64,000 nt of DNA from Candidatus Sulfotelmatobacter sp. (GTDB taxonomy: Bacteria; Acidobacteriota; Terriglobia; Terriglobales; Acidobacteriaceae). Positions 8,825-17,159 of this stretch are shown here, piece by piece. The notes beneath the pieces are model-generated. The model saw only the letters and a program-made list of their open reading frames with translations. It did no database searches and was not told where the DNA came from. Numbering within the stretch: position 1 is the first letter of the stretch; each line of letters begins with the position of its first letter. A program made the translations under genes and the position numbers. The DNA is taken from the NCBI GenBank assembly GCA_025462865.1, contig JAOAPI010000099.1, positions 1 through 64,000 on the forward strand, written 5' to 3'.

Positions 8825-10012
8825 ATGACAAAATCAAAGTGCCGCACTTTTCGCTGGATTGCGCTGTTTCTTTTCACGGTCTCAACCTTTTGTGGTGGAG
8901 TACCTGCGGTCCATCACAAGAAGTATTTCATCTATGTAGGGACTTACACCGAAGCAGGCAGCGAGAGCAAAGGCATTTACGCTTATCGTTTTGATTCGGA
9001 CACCTCTCGGATCATTCCTCTCGGCCTGGCGGCGGAAACGGTCAACCCGTCTTTTCTCGCGGTGCACCCGAACCGACGCTTCATTTACGCGGTGAATGAG
9101 GTCAGCAATTACAAAGGCGAGAAGAGTGGAGCGGTCAGCTCTTTCGCAATTGAGCGAGCGACCGGAAAACTAACTCTGTTGAATCAAGTCGCATCCAGAG
9201 GCGGGGACCCCTGCCACATCAGCTTGGACAAGACTGGCAAACATGTTCTGGTGGCAAACTACGGAGGAGGGAGCATCGTGGTGTTCCGGTTACTCGGCGA
9301 CGGCCGCCTCGGGGAAGCCTCAGCCTTTGTACAGCACGTCGGCCACGGAGCGAATCCGCAACGCCAGGAAGCACCACATGCACATTCCATCGATGTCTCG
9401 CCAGACAACCGCTTCGCCATCGTGAATGATCTCGGCCTCGATGAGTCAAAAGTTTATAGCTTCGATAGCGCCACGGGTTCACTTGATGCCGGCAATGCGA
9501 AAGTCAACAACAGGATCGTCAAGGCCGAGCCAGGTGCTGGTCCCAGGCACTTCGCATTCCATCCCAATGGCAAGTTTGCCTATGTCCTAAACGAAATGGC
9601 TTCCACCGTTTCGGTCTTTCGCTACGATGCCGCTAAGGGTGAAATGCAGCCGCTACGAACGATCTCTTCTCTCCCCCACGATTTCTCAGGACACAGCGAA
9701 GCTGCTGAAATTCAGGTTCATCCCTCTGGCAAATTTTTATACGCCTCGAATCGCGGACACGACAGCATTGCGGTCTTCGCCATCGACAAAGACAAGGGTA
9801 CGGTGACGCCAATAGAATTCGTTTCGACGAAAGGTGAAAGCCCACGGCATTTCGAAATCGCTCCAAACGGCTCACTGCTTTTCGCCGCCAACGAAAAATC
9901 AGACAACATCGTTGTGTTCCGCCTCAACCCGCAAACGGGGCGATTAACACCCACAGGCAAAGTGTTGGAAGTTGCCCAGCCAGTTTGCGTGAAGTTCGTC
10001 GCAATAGATTAG
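8825..10012 (+). CDS. Exported lactonase-family seven-bladed propeller (6-phosphogluconolactonase-like)
   Basis: The product is 395 residues from ATG 8825 (MTKSKCRTF...), chosen because it yields a proper signal peptide (to about residue 28). ATGs at 8768 and 8771 are possible but spoil it. The body matches the YbhE/Pgl lactonase family: opening YFIYVGTYT, then repeated HPNRRFIYAVNE, LDKTGKHVLVANY, VSPDNRFAIVNDLG, HPNGKFAYVLNE and HPSGKFLYASNRG blades. The cytosolic enzyme hydrolyses 6-phosphogluconolactone. With a signal peptide this copy is probably periplasmic and may act on another lactone, which is inference. Convergent hairpins lie downstream. Confidence 0.85.
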   Translation: MTKSKCRTFRWIALFLFTVSTFCGGVPAVHHKKYFIYVGTYTEAGSESKGIYAYRFDSDTSRIIPLGLAAETVNPSFLAVHPNRRFIYAVNEVSNYKGEKSGAVSSFAIERATGKLTLLNQVASRGGDPCHISLDKTGKHVLVANYGGGSIVVFRLLGDGRLGEASAFVQHVGHGANPQRQEAPHAHSIDVSPDNRFAIVNDLGLDESKVYSFDSATGSLDAGNAKVNNRIVKAEPGAGPRHFAFHPNGKFAYVLNEMASTVSVFRYDAAKGEMQPLRTISSLPHDFSGHSEAAEIQVHPSGKFLYASNRGHDSIAVFAIDKDKGTVTPIEFVSTKGESPRHFEIAPNGSLLFAANEKSDNIVVFRLNPQTGRLTPTGKVLEVAQPVCVKFVAID

Positions 10013-10043
10013 AATTCGGATCGCGGGGAGTATGGAATCGCAG

Positions 10044-10139
10044 CCCCTTAAGGGGTCTCGGTGATGGATGAGGGTTCGGCATGCCTAAAGGCATGCCCGG
10101 ATACGCCCCTTGTTGCTCGAATGCCTTTTGCTAAGGCAT
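10044..10139. repeat. Cluster of three palindromes between convergent genes
   Basis: CCCCTTAAGGGG (10044-10055) is a perfect palindrome. GGCATGCC at 10078-10085 recurs at 10090-10097 across a TAAA spacer, forming an 8-bp stem. ATGCCTT (10121-10127) pairs with AAGGCAT (10133-10139). All three share the GGCAT theme, suggesting a REP-like element. It lies between the stops of the lactonase and DUF421 genes and may end transcription both ways. Confidence 0.6.
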
Positions 10140-10164
10140 GCTAAGAGCATCCCTTCATCCGATC

Positions 10165-10704
10165 CTATTGCTTTTTCTGAATGAATCTTCGTCGGACCAG
10201 ATGCGTGTTGGCGTCTGGTTTTATTTCGTCATATTTCATGCAACTGATCGAGCCATCGACCTCGAGCACCGCCAAGGCTACATCGTGCACACTTGCGATG
10301 CCGTGCTCGCGCAGAGCGCGTTGCAATTCGTCCAGGCTGACGTGCTCTTTCGCCATATGCATTACGTTTGCTTTTCCATCGTGAATCAAGAGGCTCGGTT
10401 CGCCTTGAACCACCCGCCGAAAGCCGCGGTTAGCGCCGGAAACAGTTCCGATAATGTAGTTCAACAATAACAGCGTAGAAGCCGCGATAACGCCGCCGAC
10501 TAACGACGTATCGGGCCCGGTCATGGCGTTCTGCACAGAGTTTGAAAGAAGCAGCAGCAGCGTCAGATCGAACGGCGTCATCTGCCCCACTTCGCGCTTA
10601 CCGCTGAGGCGCACACCAACCAGCACGACGAGATAAATTACGCTGGTGCGAAGCAGGATCTGTAACGCGACATGCGACCCTGCGGGAAAAAGCACTCCGT
10701 TCAA
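10165..10704 (-). CDS. DUF421 (YetF-like) membrane protein
   Basis: The product is 179 residues. Three membrane helices cover about residues 13-80 (LLRTSVIYLVVLVGVRL, MTPFDLTLLLLLSNSVQN, VIAASTLLLLNYIIGTV). They are followed by the cytoplasmic YetF C-terminal domain with GEPSLLIHDGK and the typical DELQRALREHGI...DVALAVLEVDGSISC. The function of the family is unknown; links to stress and spore physiology are reported for Bacillus relatives. The start is TTG 10704, overlapping the TGA of the upstream coiled-coil gene, so the two are translationally coupled. Confidence 0.85.
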   Translation of the reverse strand: MNGVLFPAGSHVALQILLRTSVIYLVVLVGVRLSGKREVGQMTPFDLTLLLLLSNSVQNAMTGPDTSLVGGVIAASTLLLLNYIIGTVSGANRGFRRVVQGEPSLLIHDGKANVMHMAKEHVSLDELQRALREHGIASVHDVALAVLEVDGSISCMKYDEIKPDANTHLVRRRFIQKKQ

Positions 10705-11516
10705 TTGGCCGTCACCGGCGTTGGCGAATTCTTGGGCGTGCTCAAATAACCGGTTGCTTTGTTTTTATCCACCGACCAAACGACTAATTCAAACAGTAAA
10801 TGATCCCGTCCCGAGTAAAACTGAATCGGTTCGGCGACGGTGCGATCCTTTTTCTCGATCGTCTTATCATCCGCACTTACATTCATGGTGTACTTGCCGC
10901 GCTTGGCGTCAGCCTTTCTGAGTTGAAGGCTTACCGTCGCCACCGGCTGCGGCTTTGCACCCTTAAGCAGCGTGAACTCATAGTAATTGCGGTCGCCTTT
11001 GTGCTTCAGCAACTCCAGGTCGTCGCGAGTGTGCGCAATCAGGCCGCTCTGCATTCCAAGGTCGCCCACAGCGCTTTGTAACTTCGCCTTGGTGGCTTCC
11101 AAATCCGCCCGGGTTGCGGCGACATCCGTCCTAACGCCACCCACATCGGTTCTCACTCCGGCAACTTCCCCGCTGACCTGCCCCATTTGCTCTTTTTGTT
11201 CCTTTTCCAATCTCGACTCGGCGGCTTTCTGTTGAGCCTGGAGTTGAGCGGCACGCTGCGTCAACTCCTTCTTGGTCATCCCAAGTCTTTGTCCCAGAGT
11301 CTCTTCTTGAGCTTCGTCAGATTGCAATCGCTTTTGCAGTTCCGCGACTTGCGCCTGGCTGGCTCCCAAATCTTTTGTAAGCTTCCCAACGCGCTGCTGA
11401 GTGGTCACATATCCATATACGGCTGCTGCGACACAAAGGACGGCCAGGAAAAGCAGCATCCACTTCCCTGCTGTCGATTGACTTTCCACATGCATTTGTT
11501 CAACTTCGTCTGACAT
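10701..11516 (-). CDS. Membrane-anchored coiled-coil protein of unknown function
   Basis: The product is 271 residues. A short cytoplasmic head is followed by a membrane helix at about 19-39 (MLLFLAVLCVAAAVYGYV). A long coiled coil runs from about 45 to 165, with several heptad blocks and a repeated GVRTDVGGVRTDVAATRADL stretch. A C-terminal beta-rich domain of about 85 residues follows (YYEFTLLKGAKPQPVATVSLQLRK in part). No known family is recognised. The gene overlaps the DUF421 gene by four bases, suggesting a joint role at the membrane. Upstream lies the divergent thiO gene. Confidence 0.75.
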   Translation of the reverse strand: MSDEVEQMHVESQSTAGKWMLLFLAVLCVAAAVYGYVTTQQRVGKLTKDLGASQAQVAELQKRLQSDEAQEETLGQRLGMTKKELTQRAAQLQAQQKAAESRLEKEQKEQMGQVSGEVAGVRTDVGGVRTDVAATRADLEATKAKLQSAVGDLGMQSGLIAHTRDDLELLKHKGDRNYYEFTLLKGAKPQPVATVSLQLRKADAKRGKYTMNVSADDKTIEKKDRTVAEPIQFYSGRDHLLFELVVWSVDKNKATGYLSTPKNSPTPVTAN

Positions 11517-11617
11517 GATTTCTCCGAAAGAGCGGTTTCGAATTGGGATTTGCTGAGTGATTCAGACAACATCAATATTATCAATTAGCTGTGGTAATGC
11601 CCAATTACATTCTTCTT

Positions 11618-11623
11618 TACAAT
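11618..11623 (+). promoter_or_regulatory. -10-like box placed for a leaderless thiO mRNA
   Basis: TACAAT ends six bases before ATG 11630, the same spacing as at ribA, NUDIX and the metallo-beta-lactamase gene. No clear -35 or Shine-Dalgarno is present. Confidence 0.4.
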
Positions 11624-11629
11624 GCTGGA

Positions 11630-12691
11630 ATGAAGAGTTGGGACGCGATCGTCATCGGCGGCGGCATCATTGGACTTTCCTTGTCGATCGAACTTCGGAA
11701 AGCCGGTGCTAAGGTTCTAGTCGTCGAACGCGGCGCGCCCGGTCGCGAAGCTTCGCGAGCCGCGGGCGGCATGCTGGTAGATTGTAGCCTCGAGACGCCC
11801 GCCGCGTTGCAGCCGCTGGCAACTGCCAGCGCGCGCATGTATCCGGAATTCGCCCATGAATTGCAGGTCGAGTCGGGGATGAGCGTTGATCTCCGCGATT
11901 ACGGAACCATTATTTTTCCGTCCTCCCCAGAAGCGGAACGCGCATTGCAAGACGCCGGATTGCCGCCCGTGCACCTAGCGGCGCTCGAACCGTCGTTAGC
12001 CGGGGACGACCGTCCCGCATTCTATTTGCAGGAACGTAGCGTCGATCCGCGCGGCCTTGTCGCCGCCGCGCTGCAAACCGCAAAACGACGCGGTGTGGAC
12101 ATATCGTCGGGTGAAACGGTTGTATCCGTGGACCAATCTGACGGGAGAGTCAGCGGCGTTACCACGCCTAAAACGTCGTTCCATGCGCCGAAAGTGATCA
12201 ACTGCGCGGGAGCATGGTCGGGACAGTTTGGTCCCCACCCTTTCCCCACACGTCCGGTGAAAGGCCAGATGCTTTGCCTCGCGATGCATCCCCGCGACCT
12301 GCTGAAACACGTAGTCCGCTCGCCAAATGTCTATCTGATCCCACGCAGCGATGGACGCCTGATCGTGGGCACAACTGTCGAAGAAAAAGGATTCGATAAA
12401 CAAACAGATGTAGCAACCATTAAACGTCTGCACAGAGATGCACTCGCGCTTCTCCCGAAACTTTCCGACGCGAGAATTCTGGAAGACTGGGCTGGTTTGC
12501 GTCCCGGAACTCCAGACGCATTACCAATCCTCGGCGAAACTGCCACATCCGGCTACTATGTCGCGACTGGACATTTCCGCGACGGCATTCTGCTCGCCCC
12601 GATTACAGCGAAGCTTATGGCGGAATTGATTAGTGGCACCGGCTGCAATTTCGACCTATCCCCATTTTCGCCAGCCAGATTTCAAATTTAG
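11630..12691 (+). CDS. thiO: FAD-dependent glycine oxidase (ThiO type)
   Basis: The product is 353 residues from ATG 11630; an in-frame GTG at 11591 would add 13 residues ahead of the FAD fold and is unlikely. The Rossmann motif DAIVIGGGIIGLSLS opens the protein, followed by VVERG and EASRAAGGML, typical of the D-amino-acid oxidase/ThiO family. The C-terminus has the WAGLRPGTPDALPILGE and GHFRDGILLAP motifs. ThiO oxidises glycine to iminoglycine for thiazole synthesis in thiamine biosynthesis. No thiS, thiG or other thiamine gene lies in the window, so a different amine substrate cannot be excluded. Confidence 0.85.
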   Translation: MKSWDAIVIGGGIIGLSLSIELRKAGAKVLVVERGAPGREASRAAGGMLVDCSLETPAALQPLATASARMYPEFAHELQVESGMSVDLRDYGTIIFPSSPEAERALQDAGLPPVHLAALEPSLAGDDRPAFYLQERSVDPRGLVAAALQTAKRRGVDISSGETVVSVDQSDGRVSGVTTPKTSFHAPKVINCAGAWSGQFGPHPFPTRPVKGQMLCLAMHPRDLLKHVVRSPNVYLIPRSDGRLIVGTTVEEKGFDKQTDVATIKRLHRDALALLPKLSDARILEDWAGLRPGTPDALPILGETATSGYYVATGHFRDGILLAPITAKLMAELISGTGCNFDLSPFSPARFQI

Positions 12692-12699
12692 AACCTTAT

Positions 12700-12717
12700 G
12701 TCTCTTCGCAAAGAGAC
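12700..12717. terminator. Weak hairpin after thiO
   Basis: GTCTCTT (12700-12706) pairs with AAGAGAC (12711-12717) across a four-base loop, 9 bp after the thiO stop. It lacks a T tract, so termination is uncertain. Confidence 0.3.
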
Positions 12718-12752
12718 GTGCCCGCGCCACCGTTCCTAGTGTTCCGTTCGGC

Positions 12753-12758
12753 TATACT
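12753..12758 (+). promoter_or_regulatory. Candidate -10 of the M20 peptidase gene
   Basis: TATACT lies 56 bp before ATG 12815. No good -35 is seen at the expected distance. Confidence 0.3.
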
Positions 12759-12814
12759 AGAATGTTTTTGCCGCGGCATTAGACCACCGTCACGCGTATC
12801 AGAAAGGATCACTC

Positions 12815-14191
12815 ATGGCTTCCCCGGCAGTCGATTTTGCCCGCAATAATCAGCAACGTTTCCTCAACGAACTCAAAGATCTGCTCCGCATTCCCAGCGT
12901 CAGTACGCTCGAGGAGCATAAGGCTGATGTGCAAAAAGCGGCCGAATTCGTAGCCAACGACCTGCGCCGCATAGGCATGGAAAATGTCGAGGTCATCCCA
13001 ACCAAAGGCCATCCTCTTCTCTATGCCGACTGGCTGCATGCCCCGGGCAAGCCTACCGTCCTCTGCTACGCACATTACGACGTGCAGCCGCCTGACCCTC
13101 TCGACGAATGGAAGACTCCGCCTTTCGATCCGACCGAACGCAACAACAACATTTACGCGCGTGGAGCAGTCGACGACAAAGGTCAGCTGTGGATGGAAGT
13201 GAAGGCTCTTGAATCGCTGATGAAATCCGGCAATGGCAAACTGCCCATCAACGTGAAAGTGATCTTCGAAGGCGAAGAAGAAGTTGGCGGCGAGTCGATC
13301 ACCGAGTATGTACGCAAGCAAAAAGCCAAGCTGAAGGCAGACTTCGCGCTGGTTTGCGATACCGAACTCTTCGCTCCAAACCTGCCTACACTGTGCGTCG
13401 GGCTGCGCGGCTTAGTCTATACCGAAATCGAAGCGGTCGGAGCGATGATCGATCTGCACTCGGGAGTGTATGGCGGCGCGGCGCCGAATCCATTTTTTGC
13501 TCTCATCGAGATCATCAGCAAGTTGAAAGATTCAAAGGGGAAAGTTCTCATTCCTGGTTTTTACAAGGGCGTGAAGGCGCCAAGCAAAGACGAACTCAAG
13601 GCCTGGAAGCGCCTGCCGTTCAATGAAGAGCACTACCGTAAAACTGAAGTCGGCTCAAAAGTTCTGACCGGCGAACCCGGCTATTCGGTTCTGTATCGCA
13701 CCTGGGCGCGGCCGACCCTGGAAGTCCACGGCATGCCCGGAGGATTCACCGCTGCCGGCGCGAAGACTGTGATCCCAGCCAAAGCAACCGCGAAAGTTTC
13801 AATGCGACTGGTGCCCAACCAGGACCCCGACGACATTCTGAAGCGCTACACGGCATTCGTGAAGAAGCTCACGCCCAAGGGCATCGAGACGAAAATCAAA
13901 GTTCACAGCAAAGGCCCGGCGAGCGTGGTCGGCACGGACAACCCCTATATCAAAGCAGCAACCGAAGCCCTACGCGACACTTTCAAGAAAGAAACGGTCT
14001 TCATCCGCAGCGGCGGATCCATTCCCATCGTCAATGATTTCTACCAGGCTTTGAAGATTCCCAGTGTGATGATGGGCTTCGGTCTGCCGGACGACAACCT
14101 GCACGCTCCCAACGAAAAGTTCCACATCCCGAACTTCCATCATGGGATCGAGACAATTTGTTTGTTCTTCGAGAAGCTGGGAGGAAAATAG
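12815..14191 (+). CDS. M20 family metallopeptidase (dipeptidase)
   Basis: The product is 458 residues, starting at ATG 12815 after AAAGGA. The di-zinc site of the M20 family is visible: the HYDVQPPDP motif with the first His and Asp (about 84-86), GAVDDKGQ, the catalytic Glu pair in FEGEEEVGG (about 150), CDTE, and a late His in the C-terminal HHGIETI segment. The closest type is the dipeptidase/CNDP-like branch (LPTLCVGLRGLVYTEIE). It hydrolyses dipeptides or N-acyl amino acids in the cytosol; there is no signal peptide. It stands alone, with convergent cytochrome P460 downstream. Confidence 0.9.
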   Translation: MASPAVDFARNNQQRFLNELKDLLRIPSVSTLEEHKADVQKAAEFVANDLRRIGMENVEVIPTKGHPLLYADWLHAPGKPTVLCYAHYDVQPPDPLDEWKTPPFDPTERNNNIYARGAVDDKGQLWMEVKALESLMKSGNGKLPINVKVIFEGEEEVGGESITEYVRKQKAKLKADFALVCDTELFAPNLPTLCVGLRGLVYTEIEAVGAMIDLHSGVYGGAAPNPFFALIEIISKLKDSKGKVLIPGFYKGVKAPSKDELKAWKRLPFNEEHYRKTEVGSKVLTGEPGYSVLYRTWARPTLEVHGMPGGFTAAGAKTVIPAKATAKVSMRLVPNQDPDDILKRYTAFVKKLTPKGIETKIKVHSKGPASVVGTDNPYIKAATEALRDTFKKETVFIRSGGSIPIVNDFYQALKIPSVMMGFGLPDDNLHAPNEKFHIPNFHHGIETICLFFEKLGGK

Positions 14192-14206
14192 CTTAGCTTC
14201 ACGCCG

Positions 14207-14815
14207 TTACTTCTGCTCCGGCGCATCAACTTCCTTCAGGTACGCAGCCGATAGCGTTCCTTTCGCTTTGGCGATCGGCAGCAGCGTCGGATAGAACTGC
14301 ACGAATGTAGTATCGACCGCCGCATGCTCAGCGTGGCAGGTATAGCAACTGGCAGTTGTCGGAGTCATTTTTGCAGTCTTGCCGTCGTCGAAACCGAAGA
14401 ATGCCCACTTCCCGGCAAACCGTGCTTCGTCCTTCACGTGTACTTCCACGCCCATTAATTCCGTCCCCTGGTAGTTCCCGCTTTTATTGATCGAACCTTT
14501 GTCTTGAGCGCCGCGCACCTCGAGCACCATCATGGTTTTGTCGGGCCAGGTTCCGGTTTCCACGAAGGCCTTGTAAGCCTCCGGATTCACAAACACATTG
14601 TCGAACATGTGATGCCCCATCTGCATTGCCGGGTTATAGCTCATGTCGAATCCCGAGGTCAGGTACACCCACTCGCGGTAGTGCTCAGGAAACCTAAGTT
14701 GAGCATCGGAAGTATATTCGGGCTTGGAACTAGTCGGAGTCGGGTACTGGCCGGTGGCTGCCGCGCATAGCAGAAGAACCGCCACGAGTAATAGGGTTTT
14801 AATTTTGCTGATCAT
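14207..14815 (-). CDS. Exported cytochrome P460 family protein
   Basis: The product is 202 residues from ATG 14815, whose Sec signal peptide runs to about residue 23 (MISKIKTLLLVAVLLLCAAA). One haem-c attachment motif, CYTCH, lies in the C-terminal third. It is preceded by the P460-type domain with FPEHYREWVYL, AYKAFVETGTWPDKTMMVLE and WAFFGFDDG. Family members include hydroxylamine-oxidising P460 and cytochrome c'-beta. The Lys that cross-links the P460 haem cannot be assigned by eye, so the protein could instead bind NO. It is divergent from the LytS-type kinase, starts 111 bp apart. Confidence 0.85.
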   Translation of the reverse strand: MISKIKTLLLVAVLLLCAAATGQYPTPTSSKPEYTSDAQLRFPEHYREWVYLTSGFDMSYNPAMQMGHHMFDNVFVNPEAYKAFVETGTWPDKTMMVLEVRGAQDKGSINKSGNYQGTELMGVEVHVKDEARFAGKWAFFGFDDGKTAKMTPTTASCYTCHAEHAAVDTTFVQFYPTLLPIAKAKGTLSAAYLKEVDAPEQK

Positions 14816-14926
14816 GCAGGCAGTATCTCTCTGCGCCGTCCGAATCCCTACGCCGTCCGCTGCAGCGGACAGCCGATTCACTGCATTGTTGCGCATCTGG
14901 CCATCCGCTGGAGTACGATTCTCCCA

Positions 14927-16039
14927 ATGCCCACCGCCCTAACCCGTTCTGAGCAGCCGCGATGGCCTTGGATCGCAGCCATCTGGTCCGGCATCGGACT
15001 CTTCGACGCTACTCAGACTGTCTTTGTTATGCGAGCCGAGGGTATGCACCATGCCTGGAGCCATCTGTTCATAAGCCTGCTTCTCTCCTGGCTGCCCTGG
15101 GCGTTGGCGACACCTCTCGTGCTACGGCTCAGCCGCCACTATCCACCAGCGCATTGGCGAAGGTTCTCCACTTGGGGTGCGCATATTGGCGCCTGCGCTG
15201 TCATCGGCCTGGTCTATGGCGGGTGGATCGCCTCGCTGGAGGAGTTACTGAACCCCTGGGCACAGTCTCCCGGGCCGGACCTGTTCATGCCTCTTTGGTT
15301 GCACAAGTTCTACAACAACCTGCTCTCGGACCTCATTCTTTATGGGGTCATCCTGCTGGTCAGCTACATGCTGGACTCCCGTGAGCGACTGGCTACGCAC
15401 CGAACGGAGACAGCCCGTCTCAACGAGCAGCTCTCGAAAGCACAGCTCAATGCCCTTCGCCGACAGATCGAGCCACACTTTCTATTCAATACGCTGAATG
15501 CCATTGCAGGATTGGTGCGCGAGAAACGAAACGATGCGGCCGTAAACATGATTGCAGGCCTCAGCGATTTTCTGCGCCGCGTCGTGCAAGATTCCGAGCG
15601 GCAACGGGTGCCGCTGGTAGAGGAATTGGAGTTTGCGCAGAAATATCTGGATATAGAAAAAGTACGATTCGCCGAACGTCTTCAGATCAGTGTGGATGTC
15701 CCCGGCGATTTGTTTCCCGCGCAGGTTCCCAGTCTGATTCTGCAGCCGATGGTGGAAAACGCTGTGAAGCACGGCATAGCCAAACGCGTCCAGGGCGGCG
15801 CCATCCGGATTGCCGCATCGCGCTCCAATGGGAAAATCACTCTCAGCGTACATAACAACGGTCCCAGCCTGCCTGCGGAGTGGGAGCAGACCCAGTCCGG
15901 CGTAGGCATGTCGAACGTCCGAACCCGCCTGCAAGGACTGTATGGAAGCGAATTCGAGTTGAGCTTGAAAAATGATGCTGCGGGGGGCGTAACAGCGTCA
16001 GTTTCCATACCCTTCACTTCCGCGCGACCGGGGGAGTGA
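14927..16039 (+). CDS. LytS/YehU-family sensor histidine kinase
   Basis: The product is 370 residues. About four hydrophobic helices occupy residues 14-150. They are followed by a short coiled coil and the His_kinase (PF06580) domain with the phospho-acceptor His184 in RQIEPHFLFNTLNAI. The ATP-binding domain shows ILQPMVENAVKHGI (N box) and SGVGMSNVRTRL (G box). Phosphate passes to the LytTR regulator encoded three bases downstream. No sensing domain other than the membrane helices is seen, so the signal is unknown. The start ATG lies seven bases after TACGAT and lacks a Shine-Dalgarno. Confidence 0.93.
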   Translation: MPTALTRSEQPRWPWIAAIWSGIGLFDATQTVFVMRAEGMHHAWSHLFISLLLSWLPWALATPLVLRLSRHYPPAHWRRFSTWGAHIGACAVIGLVYGGWIASLEELLNPWAQSPGPDLFMPLWLHKFYNNLLSDLILYGVILLVSYMLDSRERLATHRTETARLNEQLSKAQLNALRRQIEPHFLFNTLNAIAGLVREKRNDAAVNMIAGLSDFLRRVVQDSERQRVPLVEELEFAQKYLDIEKVRFAERLQISVDVPGDLFPAQVPSLILQPMVENAVKHGIAKRVQGGAIRIAASRSNGKITLSVHNNGPSLPAEWEQTQSGVGMSNVRTRLQGLYGSEFELSLKNDAAGGVTASVSIPFTSARPGE

Positions 16040-16042
16040 GCC

Positions 16043-16807
16043 GTGTGCCCGCAAGACTCTCCGACGCAGACCCGAACGAAGATTCGAATCCTCATTGTTG
16101 ACGACGAACCGCTCGCTCGCAGTAATCTTTCCGTTCTGTTGCGGCCTGATCCGGAGATCGAAATTGTCGGCGAATGCGGCTCCGGCGTCGACGCGCTGGA
16201 GAAGATCCGCTCCGCGCGGCCAGACCTACTGTTTCTTGATGTGCAAATGCCGGAGTGCGATGGCTTCGACATCCTCGAAATGCTGGGTGTGGATCTGCCT
16301 CCAGCCGTCGTCTTCGTCACTGCTTACGATCAATATGCGCTTCGGGCCTTTGAAGCTGGAGCGCTCGATTATCTTCTAAAGCCTTTCGACAACGCGCGCT
16401 TCGAGCGTGCTCTCGAACGTGCCAAGCAAGTTGTAAAGCGCGGCAAGGATGAGCCGAGAAAATTGGAACGCCTCGCGATCAAAAGCGTCGGACAGATTTT
16501 CTTTGTGAGAATCTCCGAGATCGATTGGATCGAAGCCGCCGACTACTACGCCTGCCTCCACGTTGGACCGCGGACGCACCTGTTGCGGCGCAGCATGGCC
16601 GACCTGGAAAAGGAGTTAGATCCGAAAATCTTCTGCCGCATCCACCGCTCGACCATCGTGAACCTTGCCCGCGTGGAACGGATGGAAATGAATGCCGATG
16701 GCGAATATGGAGTTTTGCTTGATAACGGCGCAAGCTTACGATTGAGCCGGCGCTACAGCAAAGAACTGCAGTCTCGCCTCGGAGTTGGCGAAGCGCATCC
16801 GTCTTAA
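16043..16807 (+). CDS. LytTR-family response regulator
   Basis: The product is 254 residues from GTG 16043. The receiver domain (about 12-130) has the acidic pair in LIVDDEPLA, phospho-acceptor Asp66 in LLFLDVQMPE, Thr in FVTAYD and Lys in DYLLKPFD. The C-terminal LytTR DNA-binding domain (about 150-250) has the usual DWIEAADYYACLHV, FCRIHRSTIVNL and RRYSKEL segments. It forms a two-gene operon with the kinase. LytTR regulators bind direct repeats upstream of a few targets; the divergent cytochrome P460 gene is a possible one, by position only. Confidence 0.94.
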   Translation: MCPQDSPTQTRTKIRILIVDDEPLARSNLSVLLRPDPEIEIVGECGSGVDALEKIRSARPDLLFLDVQMPECDGFDILEMLGVDLPPAVVFVTAYDQYALRAFEAGALDYLLKPFDNARFERALERAKQVVKRGKDEPRKLERLAIKSVGQIFFVRISEIDWIEAADYYACLHVGPRTHLLRRSMADLEKELDPKIFCRIHRSTIVNLARVERMEMNADGEYGVLLDNGASLRLSRRYSKELQSRLGVGEAHPS

Positions 16808-17159
16808 GAGTAAAGCTTGTTTTCGCATCTGGGGTCGTCTAGCATAATCCTGCTCTCGCGATTCTCCCACCTCGTGCTTCCCTCACCCAAAAACCAGGCT
16901 TGTGCTGCAATGTGTGTGCAACCCAGTGCGCTAGACCGTAAGGCCATACAATATATGGTGTTATATTGCTTGACCCCGGCCCTATTTCACCGTTACAGTT
17001 GCTCTAATTTGTGCCCGCCCTCTCCAGCCGAGGATGGAATTGAGCCGTTTTGGCATCTATCTGAAGGTGGAGGTATCGGCCTGGTAAACAGTCCGGCAAG
17101 CGACAAAACTGGCCGCTGGTCAGCAACCACTGGCCACCGCTTTTCCCAAGGAGTTCACG
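16808..17159 (+). other. 352-bp intergenic region before smc
   Basis: No gene or RNA was recognised. An AT-rich patch at about 16947-16968 (ACAATATATGG and TTATATTG) may hold -10 elements. The region ends in AAGGAG just before the TTG start of smc. Confidence 0.5.
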
